From assembly GCA_922989275.2 (NCBI GenBank), contig OV277864.1, forward strand, positions 52,513,550 to 52,577,549: a stretch of DNA of 64,000 nt, given 5' to 3'. The position numbers and the translations under genes are program-made. This document shows, in pieces, positions 34,390-45,759 of the stretch. This stretch comes from Gari tellinella (lineage: Eukaryota; Mollusca; Bivalvia; Cardiida; Psammobiidae). How positions within the stretch are numbered: the first letter of the stretch is position 1; each line of letters starts with the position of its first letter. A model generated the notes under the pieces. It had not been told where the DNA came from. It saw only the letters and a program-made list of their open reading frames with translations, and ran no database searches.

Positions 34390-36474
34390 TCTACGCATAG
34401 CCAGCTTGCAAAGATTCATGCTCTGATTTGGTAAATTTCTCTAGAATACTATTATCCCTATTTAGAGTTTATTTAAACTTCCTTTTACAACTGTGATGGC
34501 AAATAACCTCCCTTGCGATCATATGAGTATCACTTATTCATGCTGAAAGTCACTCATCTTCACTTCTCAGAGCAACATCATAATCAATAGATTGTCTTGA
34601 TTGCTTCCAATGTTTCGCAGGATACTCCTTCTTGGATCAGCCCCTTTATTGTGATAAGTTATCACAGAGCTTGGGGAATAAATACAGCTGTACATAATTG
34701 GGATCATAGCTCAACTGTCTATGATACACTAAGAACGCAATGTTTACGCTTTTGTATCCTTTGTGTCTGTTTGTTCCCCGAACCCCGAACAGGAGTCACA
34801 GTACTATAGCAGCTCACATTGAATCATGAAATGACACTAGAAAAATAATTGATACATATTTGGAGACAATACATCTCTCTTGTCTGATTAAGTCACATTT
34901 TATCTATTAGTGCCTAAGTATTTCCATCAAATGGTTTTACTTCATTTAAGTACTGGGATTTGTCAATGTGCAACACACACTTCCTCGACTTATTGGTGTA
35001 TATCTTCCAGTCCAACTACATTGCACTTGTGAAAGATCATAATCAGTATCGTTCAAATCACAATTAAATTAGTAAAACGAGTATTTAGCTTCGGTGCGGC
35101 TTTTGAATCACCAATTAAGTTTTTAACTTATGTCCCGTATTTGTTTCCGAAGATTCAAACTATGAAATAATAAATGCTTTGTAACACTTATTAAACGTCC
35201 TGCTTAATTTATCATGCTATGGCCAGATTTACTTATATTCACCGTAGACATACATAAGAATTTTCAACTGAAGATAGCAATTTCAACAAACCAGCGAAAA
35301 CTAGTGACAAATATGTTTTATGTGTATTATACACCCGGGTACAAAAAAAAGCTTTTATATAGTGCTACACATTATATACATTTGTTTTGAACTAAAAAAT
35401 AATTAATATGTCCTACCTTTGTAAAGAATTATCCCCTTTAAAATTATTGGCTAATATATCCTGATAGTTATCTGTATCAGAAAAACAACTTTATCAAATA
35501 AATACTTTGATTGTATGGTGATCAATGTAGGCCATAAATAATTCCTGTAAAATCATTACCAACTTCAGGATTTATCAGCATGGACTATGTTTGCCACAAT
35601 GACATGGAAAGACACGCATAAAAAAGACTTGCAAAACCTGGCAAATCAAGAAAGTTTATATTGGTAGAAAATAGTAAAAAATGGTACCAACGGCAGCCAT
35701 ATTGGATAATATCAGCACTGGACCACAGAAACCAATCAAAATGAAAGCTTACCGGACTTCTTATTTAATGTGTAATAAGAATCAACTAAATCGGTTAATA
35801 TAATATCAATTACAGTCAATAAAAGTAGTTGAGTTGCTCCAAAAGATAAATTGTTACTAAACATAGCCATTTGGCAGCCATTTTGGATTTCAATAAGTCT
35901 GAAACTATCCTAAAACATTTTCAAAATATGTATTTGAGGAGTCTTCTTCAATAATTGATTACAAAATACCATTTTGAATCTCTAAAAAATGAAATGAAGG
36001 CCCCAATCAAGAAAATTTATGTAAGTAGAAATTAATAAGGTAGGTATATACTGCGGCCATTTTGGATTATCTCAGCACTGGATGATAGGAAACTCATCAA
36101 ATAAAAAGCTAGTATGATATCTAAGTTGATGTACAATACGAATCAACTAAAATGTTTCCATATGAGTATAAATTGCAGTCAATATAAGTAATGTTATTCC
36201 TCGAAAAGCTGAAATGTTACTAAAATTAGCCATTTTGGATTTCAATGAGTCTGAAACTTTCCTGAAACATTTTCAAAATTTGCATTTAGATAAACTACAT
36301 TGATAATTGCTAACAAAATACCTTTTTTAAATCTGTAACACATAAAATAAAAGCCCAATAAGGATGTCATTTTTTGCATAAAAAATCCAAGGGCAGACAA
36401 CTTTAACCTCAATTATCTCCCCTTATCACTACCTAAATACGCGTCAGACGATTGTTTCCGAACTCCTGAGGAAA
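34390..36474. repeat. Right arm of the foldback element
   Basis: Reverse of 30701-32787, without the SINE. Contains the inverted tandem units with GCCATTTTGGATT words (four places), the mirror of ATCCAAAATGGCNGCC in the left arm. Its apex-proximal part matches GGGTTGATCCTAGAAAAAG of the left arm as GGGCTGATCCAAGAAGGAG on the reverse strand. Confidence 0.8.
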
Positions 36475-36879
36475 TACATATTAAAAGAGTGTATGTTTCC
36501 ACAGATTTAAAGAACCGATAATACCTCACGGTTATTGAGTGCAGATTTCTTGATAGGTTTTGGTCTGAGTCAAATCTTGAACTCGTATCCGAATCTGACT
36601 AGAAATTAATTTCATTTATATAAGCTGCCACGATATTTATAATAATTATTACAGAATCCGAAAGTTTAAAGGAAGAATGGATATTTGCTCAGTCCGATAA
36701 ACGAACAAACGTATTAAAAATGATTGACATTATTATCGATATGAATCTATTCGTGGTAGCATCCCATATACCGTCATGCAATTATCGTGGTTCTTGGGCT
36801 TACTTTTCATAGGGAATTGCTTCTGTTAATTAGACCCAAATTGTCCCCTCTGTCAATACCTAAATGACAGACTGGAAGG
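36475..36879. other. No gene recognised
   Basis: AT-rich flank of the foldback element; nothing identified. Confidence 0.4.
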
Positions 36880-37040
36880 TTTGTTGATCCCATGCGCTGC
36901 TTTTCAGGAAAAGAAATTAGCCGAAATCGTCTTTCTGAAATCATCATTATATCATATCATCTTCCCTAATGGTTCATTGGCGCTATATGACATATTTAGT
37001 ACCACAGTGCCGTAAAATCCAACTCATCCACGGTGGGGAT
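36880..37040 (+). repeat. Dispersed repeat (SINE-like tail), copy 1
   Basis: GATCCCATGCGCTGCTTT, GAAATTAGCCGAAATCG, TCATCATTATATCATATCATC, then GGCGCTATATGACAT and GTGCCGTAAAATCCAACTCATC. The same order is present at 52050-52215. An interrupted (ATC)n run beside GGCGCTATATGAC suggests a retroposon tail. Confidence 0.6.
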
Positions 37041-37340
37041 ATAGTATTAATGCGCTAATTGGTGTATTATTTAGGCGTTTTAAATATTTTTGTTAAAGCT
37101 TCTTAAACTTAAATACAATGTGTGTCTTAATTTAATAACAAAACATAATATGTAAGTCCTGAAAACATAATCTATTGTAATTGTTTATAGGCGTTTAAAA
37201 CTATGCCAATGTGTTAAAAATGTTGAAATGTCTTCACCATTTTTATCTGGTTTGGACATAATTCGATTTCATGCTCACAATTGCCAGTATATGGTAGCAA
37301 TAATTCCCATTACTTGTCAGTTGATGTTAACGTTTGTCAC
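37041..37340. other. No gene recognised
   Basis: About 300 bp of AT-rich DNA with no recognised element. Confidence 0.4.
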
Positions 37341-37563
37341 TTAACCCTTTCGATGCAAAATCGTTCGGGAGGTTTTACCGCGCAGCCGCTTAATAGTCGT
37401 CTGCTTCCGTGTTGATGCCTGCATGGACGTTTCAAAGTTCAAATATCGATCCGAGGGTCAAATTGTTTTGATCCTGAGCAGACAAGCCGTTACGCAGCGT
37501 CTGATTTGGATCCAAACTGTTTGCAAAGTCGACTGTATTTGACTACGGTACCGAAAGGGGTAA
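37341..37563 (+). mobile_element. Family E MITE with core palindrome
   Basis: TTAACCCTTTCGATGC ... CCGAAAGGGGTAA. The core is at 37459-37523 (CAAATTGTTTTGATCCTGAGC, AGACAAGCCG / TTACGCAGCG, TCTGATTTGGATCCAAACTG). Subterminal GTCGTCTGCTTCCGTGTTGATG matches the copies at 1614 and 53316. Confidence 0.8.
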
Positions 37564-38585
37564 CCCAGTAAGCACACTTGTATCAATGTTATTTACATTT
37601 AAGTAGGGCTTTTGCGCATAAGTATTTCGTAGTACTAAAATGTCACTAACAATCCTACGCACGAACAGGGTTGCGTGTTTTACCACATCCCTTGACACAT
37701 TGATTGATATCAGAAATACATATCATGTAGCAAAACAATATATTTTGAATGTACCCTACTACATTTAAGTACAGTGGAATACCAACAAGTTTAATAACCT
37801 TAAGTAGCGGTTAGCTTAGTTTGAGGTGCGATTAAATTAGTCCTTATTAAACAGATTAAACAGGGTAAACTTGTAAATTCTATATAATTCAGTTTACTTT
37901 GGAATTGATATAAATCGCACAATCTCTTTGAGAGAAACTTTAATCGTCTTGTTTTAATATGTCACGCATAACACGCTTTTAATCGAAATCTATGTAAACT
38001 ACCTTAATGCAATATACATGAATTCTTTACATTCTACCTCTACACTATATCGTACTTTTTTCTTCTAATTCATTGTTCTTTAATGTATTTCGCTAAGATA
38101 TCACTACGACCGGCCAGATTACGAGTCAACAAAGTGTAGTAAAATGGATTCATTGTTTATAAAGGTATTTAAAAGTGTTGTATTCTACATTAAATTGAGG
38201 TTGCAAACAGTAGTACAATAATATTTTCATTTGTTTTGGAATTGCAAAAACAACTGGTTCAATATTAGCAAACAGCACAAGCAGAGGAAACACGTATTCA
38301 GGGGTGCTTGTGTGATTAAGAATAGAAACAGAGGATTAGTATTTAAGTTGAATGAACTTGTTTGACTATAATGCCGCGAAGGGCGTTTAGGACGAAATTC
38401 CTGGTTACATAACTATGCGTGTTGTCATGCTACTCTCCTACTTAAATTTTATGTTGTTTTGTGGGATTGTTTTGTTATATCATACTATTCTTAACGATCT
38501 CGTTTCACATTAAATCTTACATACCTGATATAACTAAACGATAAAGCACCGATATGATAATAACCGATACATAACCCAAATCAGC
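37564..38585. other. No gene recognised
   Basis: No exon or family recognised. CAGTGGAATACCAACAAG at 37771 may be the left end of an unassigned MITE, but I could not find a right end. Confidence 0.4.
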
Positions 38586-38778
38586 TAATCGAAACACGAT
38601 GCTCCGAACTCGCTTAAATCGACCAAACCGGTATACCATATGTTTGATTTCGATAAATCGTTATTGCTTAAGTCTTCAAACCCGTGCTGTGAAAATAAAA
38701 GGTCGCTAATGTTTAAACTTTGAAATATGAGTATGTTTGAACTAAATCGATTTCAAAAAATCGAGTTTCGTCGTTCTT
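38586..38778 (+). mobile_element. Family F element, degenerate
   Basis: CTAATCGAAACACGATG, then CGAACTCGCTTAAATCG at the left; GAACTAAATCGATTTC and AATCGAGTTTCGTCG at the right. Internal TTTCGATAAATCG and AACTTTGAAATATG are shared with 40390 and 61338. The TA-CAGT ends are worn. Confidence 0.55.
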
Positions 38779-39723
38779 TTTAAAAATTAATCCCATAACT
38801 ACTGCAAATAATTAATATATACAAGTTGCATGTGCCAAGTTGTGCAAGCGTTCATTCCTACTCGAATTCTATTAATTTCTCTGTGAATTTAACTGATACT
38901 TTCGACTTCTTTCCAATCATTATGCAATTTAGTCTGATAGAACTGTTGAAGGAGGTTCAAATGTTGGTCATGGCAATGTATTGCATTTCTTGACGTCTAA
39001 TAATGATGAAGAATAACTACAATACAAAATGTGATATATTGGGAGGGGATCAATATAATGAGCTGAGAAGACAATACAGAAATACAATAAGAAAGTTGAG
39101 ATAATTTCTGCACATAGCGAGGGAGTCACGTGTCATTAACAGATATAACGGGGGCTACCAGACCAGTCCTATCTACAAGCATTTGTTTACTACTTGAAAC
39201 CATTAGTAAACACACACTGGAACGTCACTGTCCCGTGGAAAGCACAATCGGAAGAGGGTTCTCCAATAGAGAACCGAAATTGTCACAAAGGTAAATACAA
39301 TTATAGATAAGCAACTAAAACCATATAAAAAACAAATTATGAAATTCTTACGAGAAAACATTCTTGTATAGGCAATATATATGGTTGACTAGTGTTACTG
39401 TTATACTATACTATACATTGACAACCAATAGTGTCGTTATACCCAGTCAGTTTTGAAGTTTCTCTGAACCTTTAGTTCTCTCGAGGGTTCGATGGTTTGA
39501 GGTTTTGCTTATACATGTATGTATATGTTGATGGTTCTGTCCAAACACTAACATAATCATAGTTGACATCTATCTATTCAACTCAAAGGTAATTCATTTC
39601 AATCATCGCTTAACTCACGGGGAATATATAAAACATGTATAAATTTATTCTGTAGGTTTATGTGAGTGACAATGCGGGCAATTACTTATTTTGGTCAGTA
39701 TTCGATACTTGTATGACTATATA
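38779..39723. other. No gene recognised
   Basis: AT-rich DNA with no recognised exon, RNA or repeat. Confidence 0.45.
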
Positions 39724-40057
39724 CAGTAAAACCCATCGAAACCGGAACCTCTAAATACCGGAACTCTCTCTAACAAATTACACCATGACTTTGCCTTTTT
39801 ATGCCTTTGATTTATTCCTACACTGAAAACAATACATTTATGAATATGTATCATCAGAAGATTATAGCTTAAAGCAGGTTAAAAAAATAAAGCAGAATGC
39901 CAAGGCGCATTCTGCTTTACTTTCAACTTGCTTTAAGTGATCAGCAATTTCCATACTAGAAACAAGTTATGGGTTAAAACCCCTCTAAACCGGAAACCCC
40001 TCTAAACCGGACATTTATGTTGTCCCCAAACATGTCCGGTTTAGAGGGGTTGCACTG
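39724..40057 (+). mobile_element. Family G MITE containing an H-type core
   Basis: TA-flanked: CAGTAAAACCCATCGAAACC at the left, GTTTAGAGGGGTTGCACTG at the right, with the unit CCCCTCTAAACCGG repeated near the right end. The centre carries the H-type palindrome (CTTAAAGCAGGTTAAAAA ... CTTTCAACTTGCTTTAAG) and a GGGTTAA junction typical of family H ends. The copy at 45371 has the same arrangement, so the H-derived centre became a fixed part of family G. Confidence 0.8.
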
Positions 40058-40165
40058 TATTACGAGCAAATTCAAGATTAAAACAGTTTCTAAGCAGAGC
40101 GATTGCCTCTATGCAACTCAGTTTACCGATATGTCAAAGTACAGCCAAAACTCAATACTTCAAAC

Positions 40166-40387
40166 TTAACTCATTATCCCCTGAAACTTCCAATGGATAG
40201 CTCCAGTTAACAAGAAAGGCTGGTCCATTCAAGACTATTTAGGGTTGTTTTTATAATATATTGAATTATGACAAGCATTAGCCCTCTTATCAGGGACATA
40301 ACTGTTTGCATAAGGTCAGTGTATTCTTAATAGATGCACTTTTTGGCAAAGGGCGCATATATGCGTAGATAGGGCCCAATGGGTTAA
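40166..40387 (-). mobile_element. Family I MITE, reverse, degenerate core
   Basis: TTAACTCATTATCCCCTGAAAC at the left and CCCAATGGGTTAA at the right, the reverse of 28588-28814. The core region is reduced to GCCCTCTTATCAGGGACATAACTGTTTGC, one half only. Confidence 0.65.
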
Positions 40388-40389
40388 AA

Positions 40390-40522
40390 TGAGCGAACTT
40401 ATATTCTTGAATTGAATTTCGATAAACCGATCTCGCCTAAGTCAAACATAAAAATCCATGTTTAATTTTGAAATGTTGGTTTGTTCGAACTAACGCGAGT
40501 TCCATTTATCGAGTTTCGACTG
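40390..40522 (+). mobile_element. Family F element, right part
   Basis: AATTTCGATAAACCGATCTCGC, then TTTTGAAATGTTGG, CGAACTAACGCGAGTTCC and GAGTTTCGACTG followed by TA. The left terminus is missing; it abuts the family I copy. Confidence 0.6.
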
Positions 40523-41515
40523 TAATTGTTCATGTTATAAGTAATTGGTTTTGTTGAATGTTCGGCTAAAGTACGATATTATTCAATGAAAGTGCTACAT
40601 AACAAACACGGACAAAATATGAATGACTGACTTTGCGTTGATCCAAAACTCCTTGGGATTAAAAAGAATTGTTTCTGAAATGTCGAAATACTGTCAAAAC
40701 GACATAGATATATAATCGTAACAAATCAATATAAGATTCCAAATTCTAAAATAACCTTGCTTTGTCATCTTCGAAATGTTATATTTCAGTGACATTATGA
40801 TACAATGCAAGGTATGTTCAAATTAAGAATGATATATAATTATGTTATTCATATATTCCATAATTTTCTTTTTTCCCCACGATGTGTGCGTTGTCTTGTA
40901 TTGGTGCGCCGAAATGAATGTCCAGAGTTCAGTTATGTCAACTACACCCTGTTATCTTATTCAAGCGTACATAGTTTTGCCTTAACATAATGACGGTTGA
41001 CCCAATTTTGTTTTACTAGTATTCTATCAACTAATTTGACAACTTATAAGTGTACTTCCTGTTATGCTTATCCTAGGTACGTGTATTGTGAGCCAGTGAT
41101 TACAACACGATATATGTTATTTGAGTGTGTTTAAATGTCTTTTAACGTTTTTCATATCAATTGACTGTTGATTTAATTTAAAATAATCACAATGAGAGGA
41201 TAAGGTGAAGTCCTATCACGCAGGTTGTCAGTTTGAATTAATGTCAGAATTGCTAGCCCACTAACCCCACTAACTTCATCAGTGGTAAAACTAGTGGGAC
41301 CGTATTATCGAGGGATGTTTCGGTGTTGAACAATTAGTGACAGTGAAACAAAGGTTTGGCGAAGTAAACTAGATTACAATACCCTAGACACTTGTTTATC
41401 GATAACGTTTGTAAAATCTATTTCAAAGCTCTGCCCGCATCATGAGTTTATTCTGACCAAACATAGAAATATTGACTTTTTATTTTATTGTTATTATATG
41501 AGGTATATAATAAAA
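40523..41515. other. No gene recognised
   Basis: AT-rich; nothing beyond a loose match near 41337 to the dispersed words noted at 15421. Confidence 0.4.
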
Positions 41516-41674
41516 GGAATATTACTATACTTTGCATATCTTATGCACCGGATCACTCTCGTTGTGTGTGTAAAGGCTATATCCAACTCGACCTTCGGTC
41601 TCGTTGGATATAGCCTTTACACACACAACGAGAGTGATCCGGTGCATAAGATATGCAAAGTATAGTAATATTCC
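41516..41674. repeat. 159-bp near-perfect hairpin with TTCG loop
   Basis: Left arm GGAATATTACTATACTTTGC ... GGCTATATCCAAC, right arm GTTGGATATAGCC ... GCAAAGTATAGTAATATTCC. Arms of about 77 bp meet at CGACC-TTCG-GGTC. Mismatches are confined to two or three bases beside the loop, so the structure is either very recent or maintained. No second copy was found in the window. No ORF. A transcript would fold into one long duplex. Confidence 0.9.
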
Positions 41675-43263
41675 GTTTGTATTAAGATGTCTTCAATTAT
41701 CGTTTATAAATGTAAAACATGCATAATATCCCACGCATTTACTCCTAAAAGACTTTACCAGCTCACTATCGAATCTACAGTTTTATAACGTATGCTGTTG
41801 TTCTATATATCTGTAATGGCGGTATGGGCTTATTGAAACGGAATATTTGCAACAGAATGTGATAACGATAAACAATTATCGATTTCGAACAAAGACGACG
41901 GGATATCTCGTCAGCCATACAGTAAAAAAGTACAACATAAGTCTGAAAGTACATAACATGTGACACTCTACACCTGGCTATCTACTGGAGACGCCTATAG
42001 TCTACACCAACGTTACATATCGAGTAATTTGGAACCTGCAAGGTAACATTGTAGATAATAAGGTTCTTGTAACACTGAATCATAGTTTTAATCATTAGTC
42101 CGAGTAAAGCTAATACACTTGATACTGTAAAAGAATAAGTCCATCCTAGCTACAAGGTCATTAGGTGTTAAGTTGAGTCTGATATTTTTTTCAAGCATTT
42201 AATAGATCATATTTGAGCTTTTGCTCAATTCTAAGCAATGTGTTGATTGCGAACGATAAAAGACTGAACTTAAAATGCTTTTTTTTAATCCAGATAAGTC
42301 CACAATCGTAGATCGGCAGTGAGAATATTTAGAAGTAAACACGTGTTTCTAAACGAAACGAATATACAAAAGAACGCAGTAGGATGTCAGGAACGTCAAA
42401 TAATTGAAAACAATTCCTAATCCCAGTGTAGCATAGTTGGGAGAGTTATCAGTGGTAATGTTTTTTTGGTGTCTTATCATAATACACATTGTTTGAGATG
42501 GACAACATGTAATTTATCATTCGTTAGCATGCTTGACAATAGTAGTTTAGCTATTGATAATAAATGTCAATAGGATTACAACATACCTAGATAAGTCCGG
42601 AAAAACCAAATAGACAACGCCTATTTTTATTCAGTACGTCATAGACTCGCTACCTTGCCCAAAACAGTATGTGAAACACAAACTTGGGTGATTTATAATA
42701 CGTCTGTTGTGGTTCAATCGCAGTAGAATTAAGAAAAAACATTTTATAGTAGCCAGTTCCTTTCTCGTAAAACAAAAACCTAATTTCAGAAAAAGACAAC
42801 GAAATCGATGTTTTACTTGTACTTGAACTGTTTACTACCTGTACAGGTACACTTTTAGGCATTTTCATATACGTGTTGCATGAATGCTTACATGTACATG
42901 TATGTTTAATTAGTCGATTTACGTTATACTATGTGTAACCAACAGTAACTGTCGGTGCGGAAATGTGTGTACCACAAATGTGTGTACACCGTGTTATTTG
43001 GTTTCATCTCAAATATATGGATACGCGTTACTACTTGACCATGTCCGCCTGACTTTACCCTGCGACAGCACCTGTCACAAAATTAACATTGTTCAACAAG
43101 CCGAATACATTACATCATACCTATTGTCGCAGGCAAGCATTGTAGTTTCGAAAACGCACGTTTAACCTGAAAGCTGACCGACACGTACCCGTTCACGTAG
43201 TAAACAAATAATACCTGTCAAACGTATGGACGTTACCTGGTAATAACATTTGTTACCGAGTTA
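41675..43263. other. No gene recognised
   Basis: No exon or repeat family identified. Confidence 0.45.
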
Positions 43264-43455
43264 CAGCGGAGAATCTGTTATTCTTTCCCAATAAACGCGT
43301 TTACGCTAAAACTATAAGTTGCAGTGCAAACAGTTTGCCACCAAGATAAGCAAGAATTATCATAATTGTCAAAAAGTTGTCATTTTCTACGTTTTAGTGT
43401 TTTGCGTTTGCGTACGTTTGCGTTTAAACGGGAAAGAATAACAGATTCTCCACTG
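43264..43455 (+). mobile_element. Family A MITE lacking the core palindrome
   Basis: TA-flanked, CAGCGGAGAATCTGTTATTC ... CAGATTCTCCACTG, with all family A subterminal sequence. It is 192 bp, against 246-249 bp for complete copies. The text runs TGCAGTGCAAACAGTTTGCCACC, where complete copies have CAAACAGTTTG, then GAGCC...GGCTC, then CAAACTGTTTGCCACC. Exactly the palindrome between the two GTTTG words is gone, with no other damage. Confidence 0.92.
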
Positions 43456-43654
43456 TACTAGGCGCTTTACAATGCTCCAAATTGCTACATAATTATACAA
43501 ATAGGACAAGCCAATAAAATTGTCAAAGTAAAAAACTCTGAGCGGGGATAATTAAACTACATTTTCACTTCACCTATTTAAATATATACTGATAGCAAAA
43601 TAATGTTATGTGAAACCTCATATTACCTTAACGTACATACTTTGCCTTTAGAAG

Positions 43655-43945
43655 TCGAATGTGATACAGGTGGTAGTAGTCTAGTAGACGCGCACTCAAC
43701 TATGATACTAGGGGTCGTGGGTTCGATCCCCAACCGATGATGTACAATAATGTTCTTGAGCAAGATTTGCACTGCGAATTGCATCTCTCCAAACAGGGGT
43801 AAAAATGGTATATGTAAAGTATTTGGGTCAGTTCTGCGGCTGCCTATTCGCCATATGTTAGCAGTGCTTAAAAGTGTATGTAAGACGGCTCAATGATTAA
43901 TGGAGTGAATGTAAAGTCGACTGAACGGTCATTCGGGCAAAACAA
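43655..43945 (+). mobile_element. tRNA-derived SINE
   Basis: A-box-like TAGTCTAGTAGACGCGC, then GGGGTCGTGGGTTCGATCCCC (B box) about 35 bp on, then TGTTCTTGAGCAAGATTTGC and TGCATCTCTCC, a motif seen downstream of the tRNA head in many invertebrate SINEs. The 3' end is approximate; no clear tail or target duplication was found. Confidence 0.75.
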
Positions 43946-44604
43946 TACTTTAATTTGATACTTTTCTTCTTACTTAAAATATAATAGCTTGAAAATATGG
44001 TTCAGCTACGGCAGGTATACGGCAATGTATTCCTGAGCGAAATGCCAGCGCAGTACCACAGTGAAATACAAAAAAACCGAACTGCATCCGTACTTCTGAT
44101 TTAATAATGCATATTCAATTCGCAAGAAAGATCAAAGCAGAACTTGTATAGACTTCGCTCACGAGTGTCGTATAACTTTCTTTTTGTATTATCCTTCATG
44201 CCTTGATCTATTTGTTGCTAGTTTCGCAAAGGAATATTACCTAGAGATTAATTGTACGGTTGATTTTGCTTGCTATAAGTAACATTCGTAGAAAATGTCA
44301 CTGAACTGTATGTAGGTTTGTGCTGACATATTGTTCTTGTTAATGTTTTGACATTGTGTGAAATATATCAATGTCTGTTTGAATAAAGTATTAAAGTATT
44401 TATAAGCAGCAGGTCAAAATTCTAAATAATAATGTGTCTAAATTCGAGCATAAACCGTCAGGAAATGGAAAGTTTAGACAATGAAATTAAGCCCTAAGGG
44501 TAATGTCTTTCAAATGTCTTCTGTCAAAACCCTTGTGGAGAGAACCTAATGAAGTTTATTTCAGTCACGGCGGCCTACACATTAACCCTTTCGGGGCCAA
44601 ATTA
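43946..44604. other. No gene recognised
   Basis: AT-rich DNA without a recognised feature. Confidence 0.4.
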
Positions 44605-44782
44605 CAGTAAAACCTCTCTATTACGACCACTAAATTATGTGAATTATTAGGGTGTTTACGATAGGTGACAGCTTAATGCAAGGAGCTTTCTGTTTCACTG
44701 TCACCTTGCTTTAAGCTGTCACCTCTCTATTATACAATCAATTAGCCTTCGTTTTAGTGGTCGTAATAGCGAGGTTTTACTG
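44605..44782. mobile_element. Family C MITE, complete
   Basis: TA-flanked, CAGTAAAACCTCTCTATTAC ... AATAGCGAGGTTTTACTG. Very close to 9361-9535, but with TATACAATCAATTAGCCTTCG near the right, which matches the split copy at 12716. The left half of the core is shortened (GGTGACAGCTTAATGCAAGGAG). Confidence 0.88.
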
Positions 44783-44799
44783 TATTCGGAAGAGATTTA

Positions 44800-45136
44800 C
44801 CTCTTCATCTCTGTTTCGTCTTCTGCCTTTGTATTTGTCTGCAAGAAAGTGTCAAAGCTAAATTTGTGAGTGTGTTATCAATGCGACACAAAAAGGTCAT
44901 ATGGCGCCGATAAATGGTGAGGTATGAGAAAATGAGATGATGATGATTTTAGAAGGAAGAATTCGGCTAATTTTATTCGTTGCAAAGCAGCGCATGGTTC
45001 TTAGCAGAGGGGGTACTATCGGTAAAAAAACCCAGAAATATTCTCTATGACAAGTAAGCCCAGGAACGACGACATGGTAGGAATTTTTACAGGGTGTTCA
45101 TTGTTCGGAGGGCCGTGGAAAAGAGGATCCACTGTT
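44800..45136. repeat. Fragments of family E and family B
   Basis: TTCGTCTTCTGCCTTTG ... TCTGCAAGAAAGTGTCAAAGC at about 44815-44870 resembles the family E interior. GTTCATTGTTCGGAGGGCCG ... GAGGATCCACTG at 45097-45136 resembles a family B end. Both are too short to define elements. Confidence 0.4.
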
Positions 45137-45370
45137 TTTTGCTGAAACCTCTTGAGAAAGATCATCTGTGAACCTGTCTGCTAAAATCAGGAAAGTCAGC
45201 ATTGAAATCGCATTATCAATAACCCGGTATTAAATTTAGTTGTTTGTTAATGAAATTTGCAAAAAATGCAATTATTTTACTCATTTATCAAACTTATGAA
45301 GATGACGTCGAGACCACACATGTGTATTGCAAATAGTGGGGAGTAGCAGTTGACATATCATTTCACTTAG

Positions 45371-45759
45371 ATTGTGAAATCCCTCTTAACCGGGCATGTG
45401 TGGGGACATCATAAATGTTCGGTTTAAAGGGGTATCCGGTTTAAAGGGGGTTTAACCCTTTACCCCATAGTATCCATGTAGTATGGAAGATAGCTGACCA
45501 CTTAAAGCAGGTTAGAATTAAAGCAGAATGCGCTTTAAGGCGCATTCTGCTTGACATTCAACCTGCTAAAAGCTAGTATCTGCGAGAATGTATCAGGTAT
45601 ACCTATTTTAATCAGTGAAGGAATAAAGCTTTGACGTAAAATGCCGTTTTTATGATGTAATGGTTCAAAAAATAGAAGAGTTTAAATAGAACCAATTTTT
45701 TTGTTTGGTTTAGAGAACATTACGGTATTTAAGGGTTCCGGTTTAGAGGGGTTTCACTG
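45371..45759 (-). mobile_element. Family G MITE containing an H-type core, reverse
   Basis: Right end GGTTTAGAGGGGTTTCACTG; left end ATTGTGAAATCCCTC (worn CAGTG). GGTTTAACCCTTTACCCCATAG marks the family H terminus inside, followed by the palindrome CTTAAAGCAGGTTAGAATTAAAGCAG / AATGCGC...GCGCATTCTGC. GAAGGAATAAAGC and GTAAAATGCCG match the reverse of 39724-40057, confirming a composite G-plus-H family. Confidence 0.75.

Larger units (their letters stand above)
30701..36474. mobile_element. 5.8-kb foldback element with >2-kb inverted arms
   Basis: TTTCCTCAGGAGTTCGGAAAC starts at 30701 and its mirror, ending CCTGAGGAAA, stops at 36474; both are flanked by TA. From the ends inward the two halves are the reverse of each other over most of their length: 30701-32787 pairs with about 34390-36474, and 33766-34010 with about 34100-34360, leaving a loop of roughly 90 bp. 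Arms differ by scattered substitutions and small indels. The left arm carries two extra segments: a SINE (32788-33067) and 33081-33765. Both arms encode towards the apex the same decayed peptide. It could be an inverted dimer of one transposon or a true long-TIR foldback element. No intact transposase. Confidence 0.85.
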
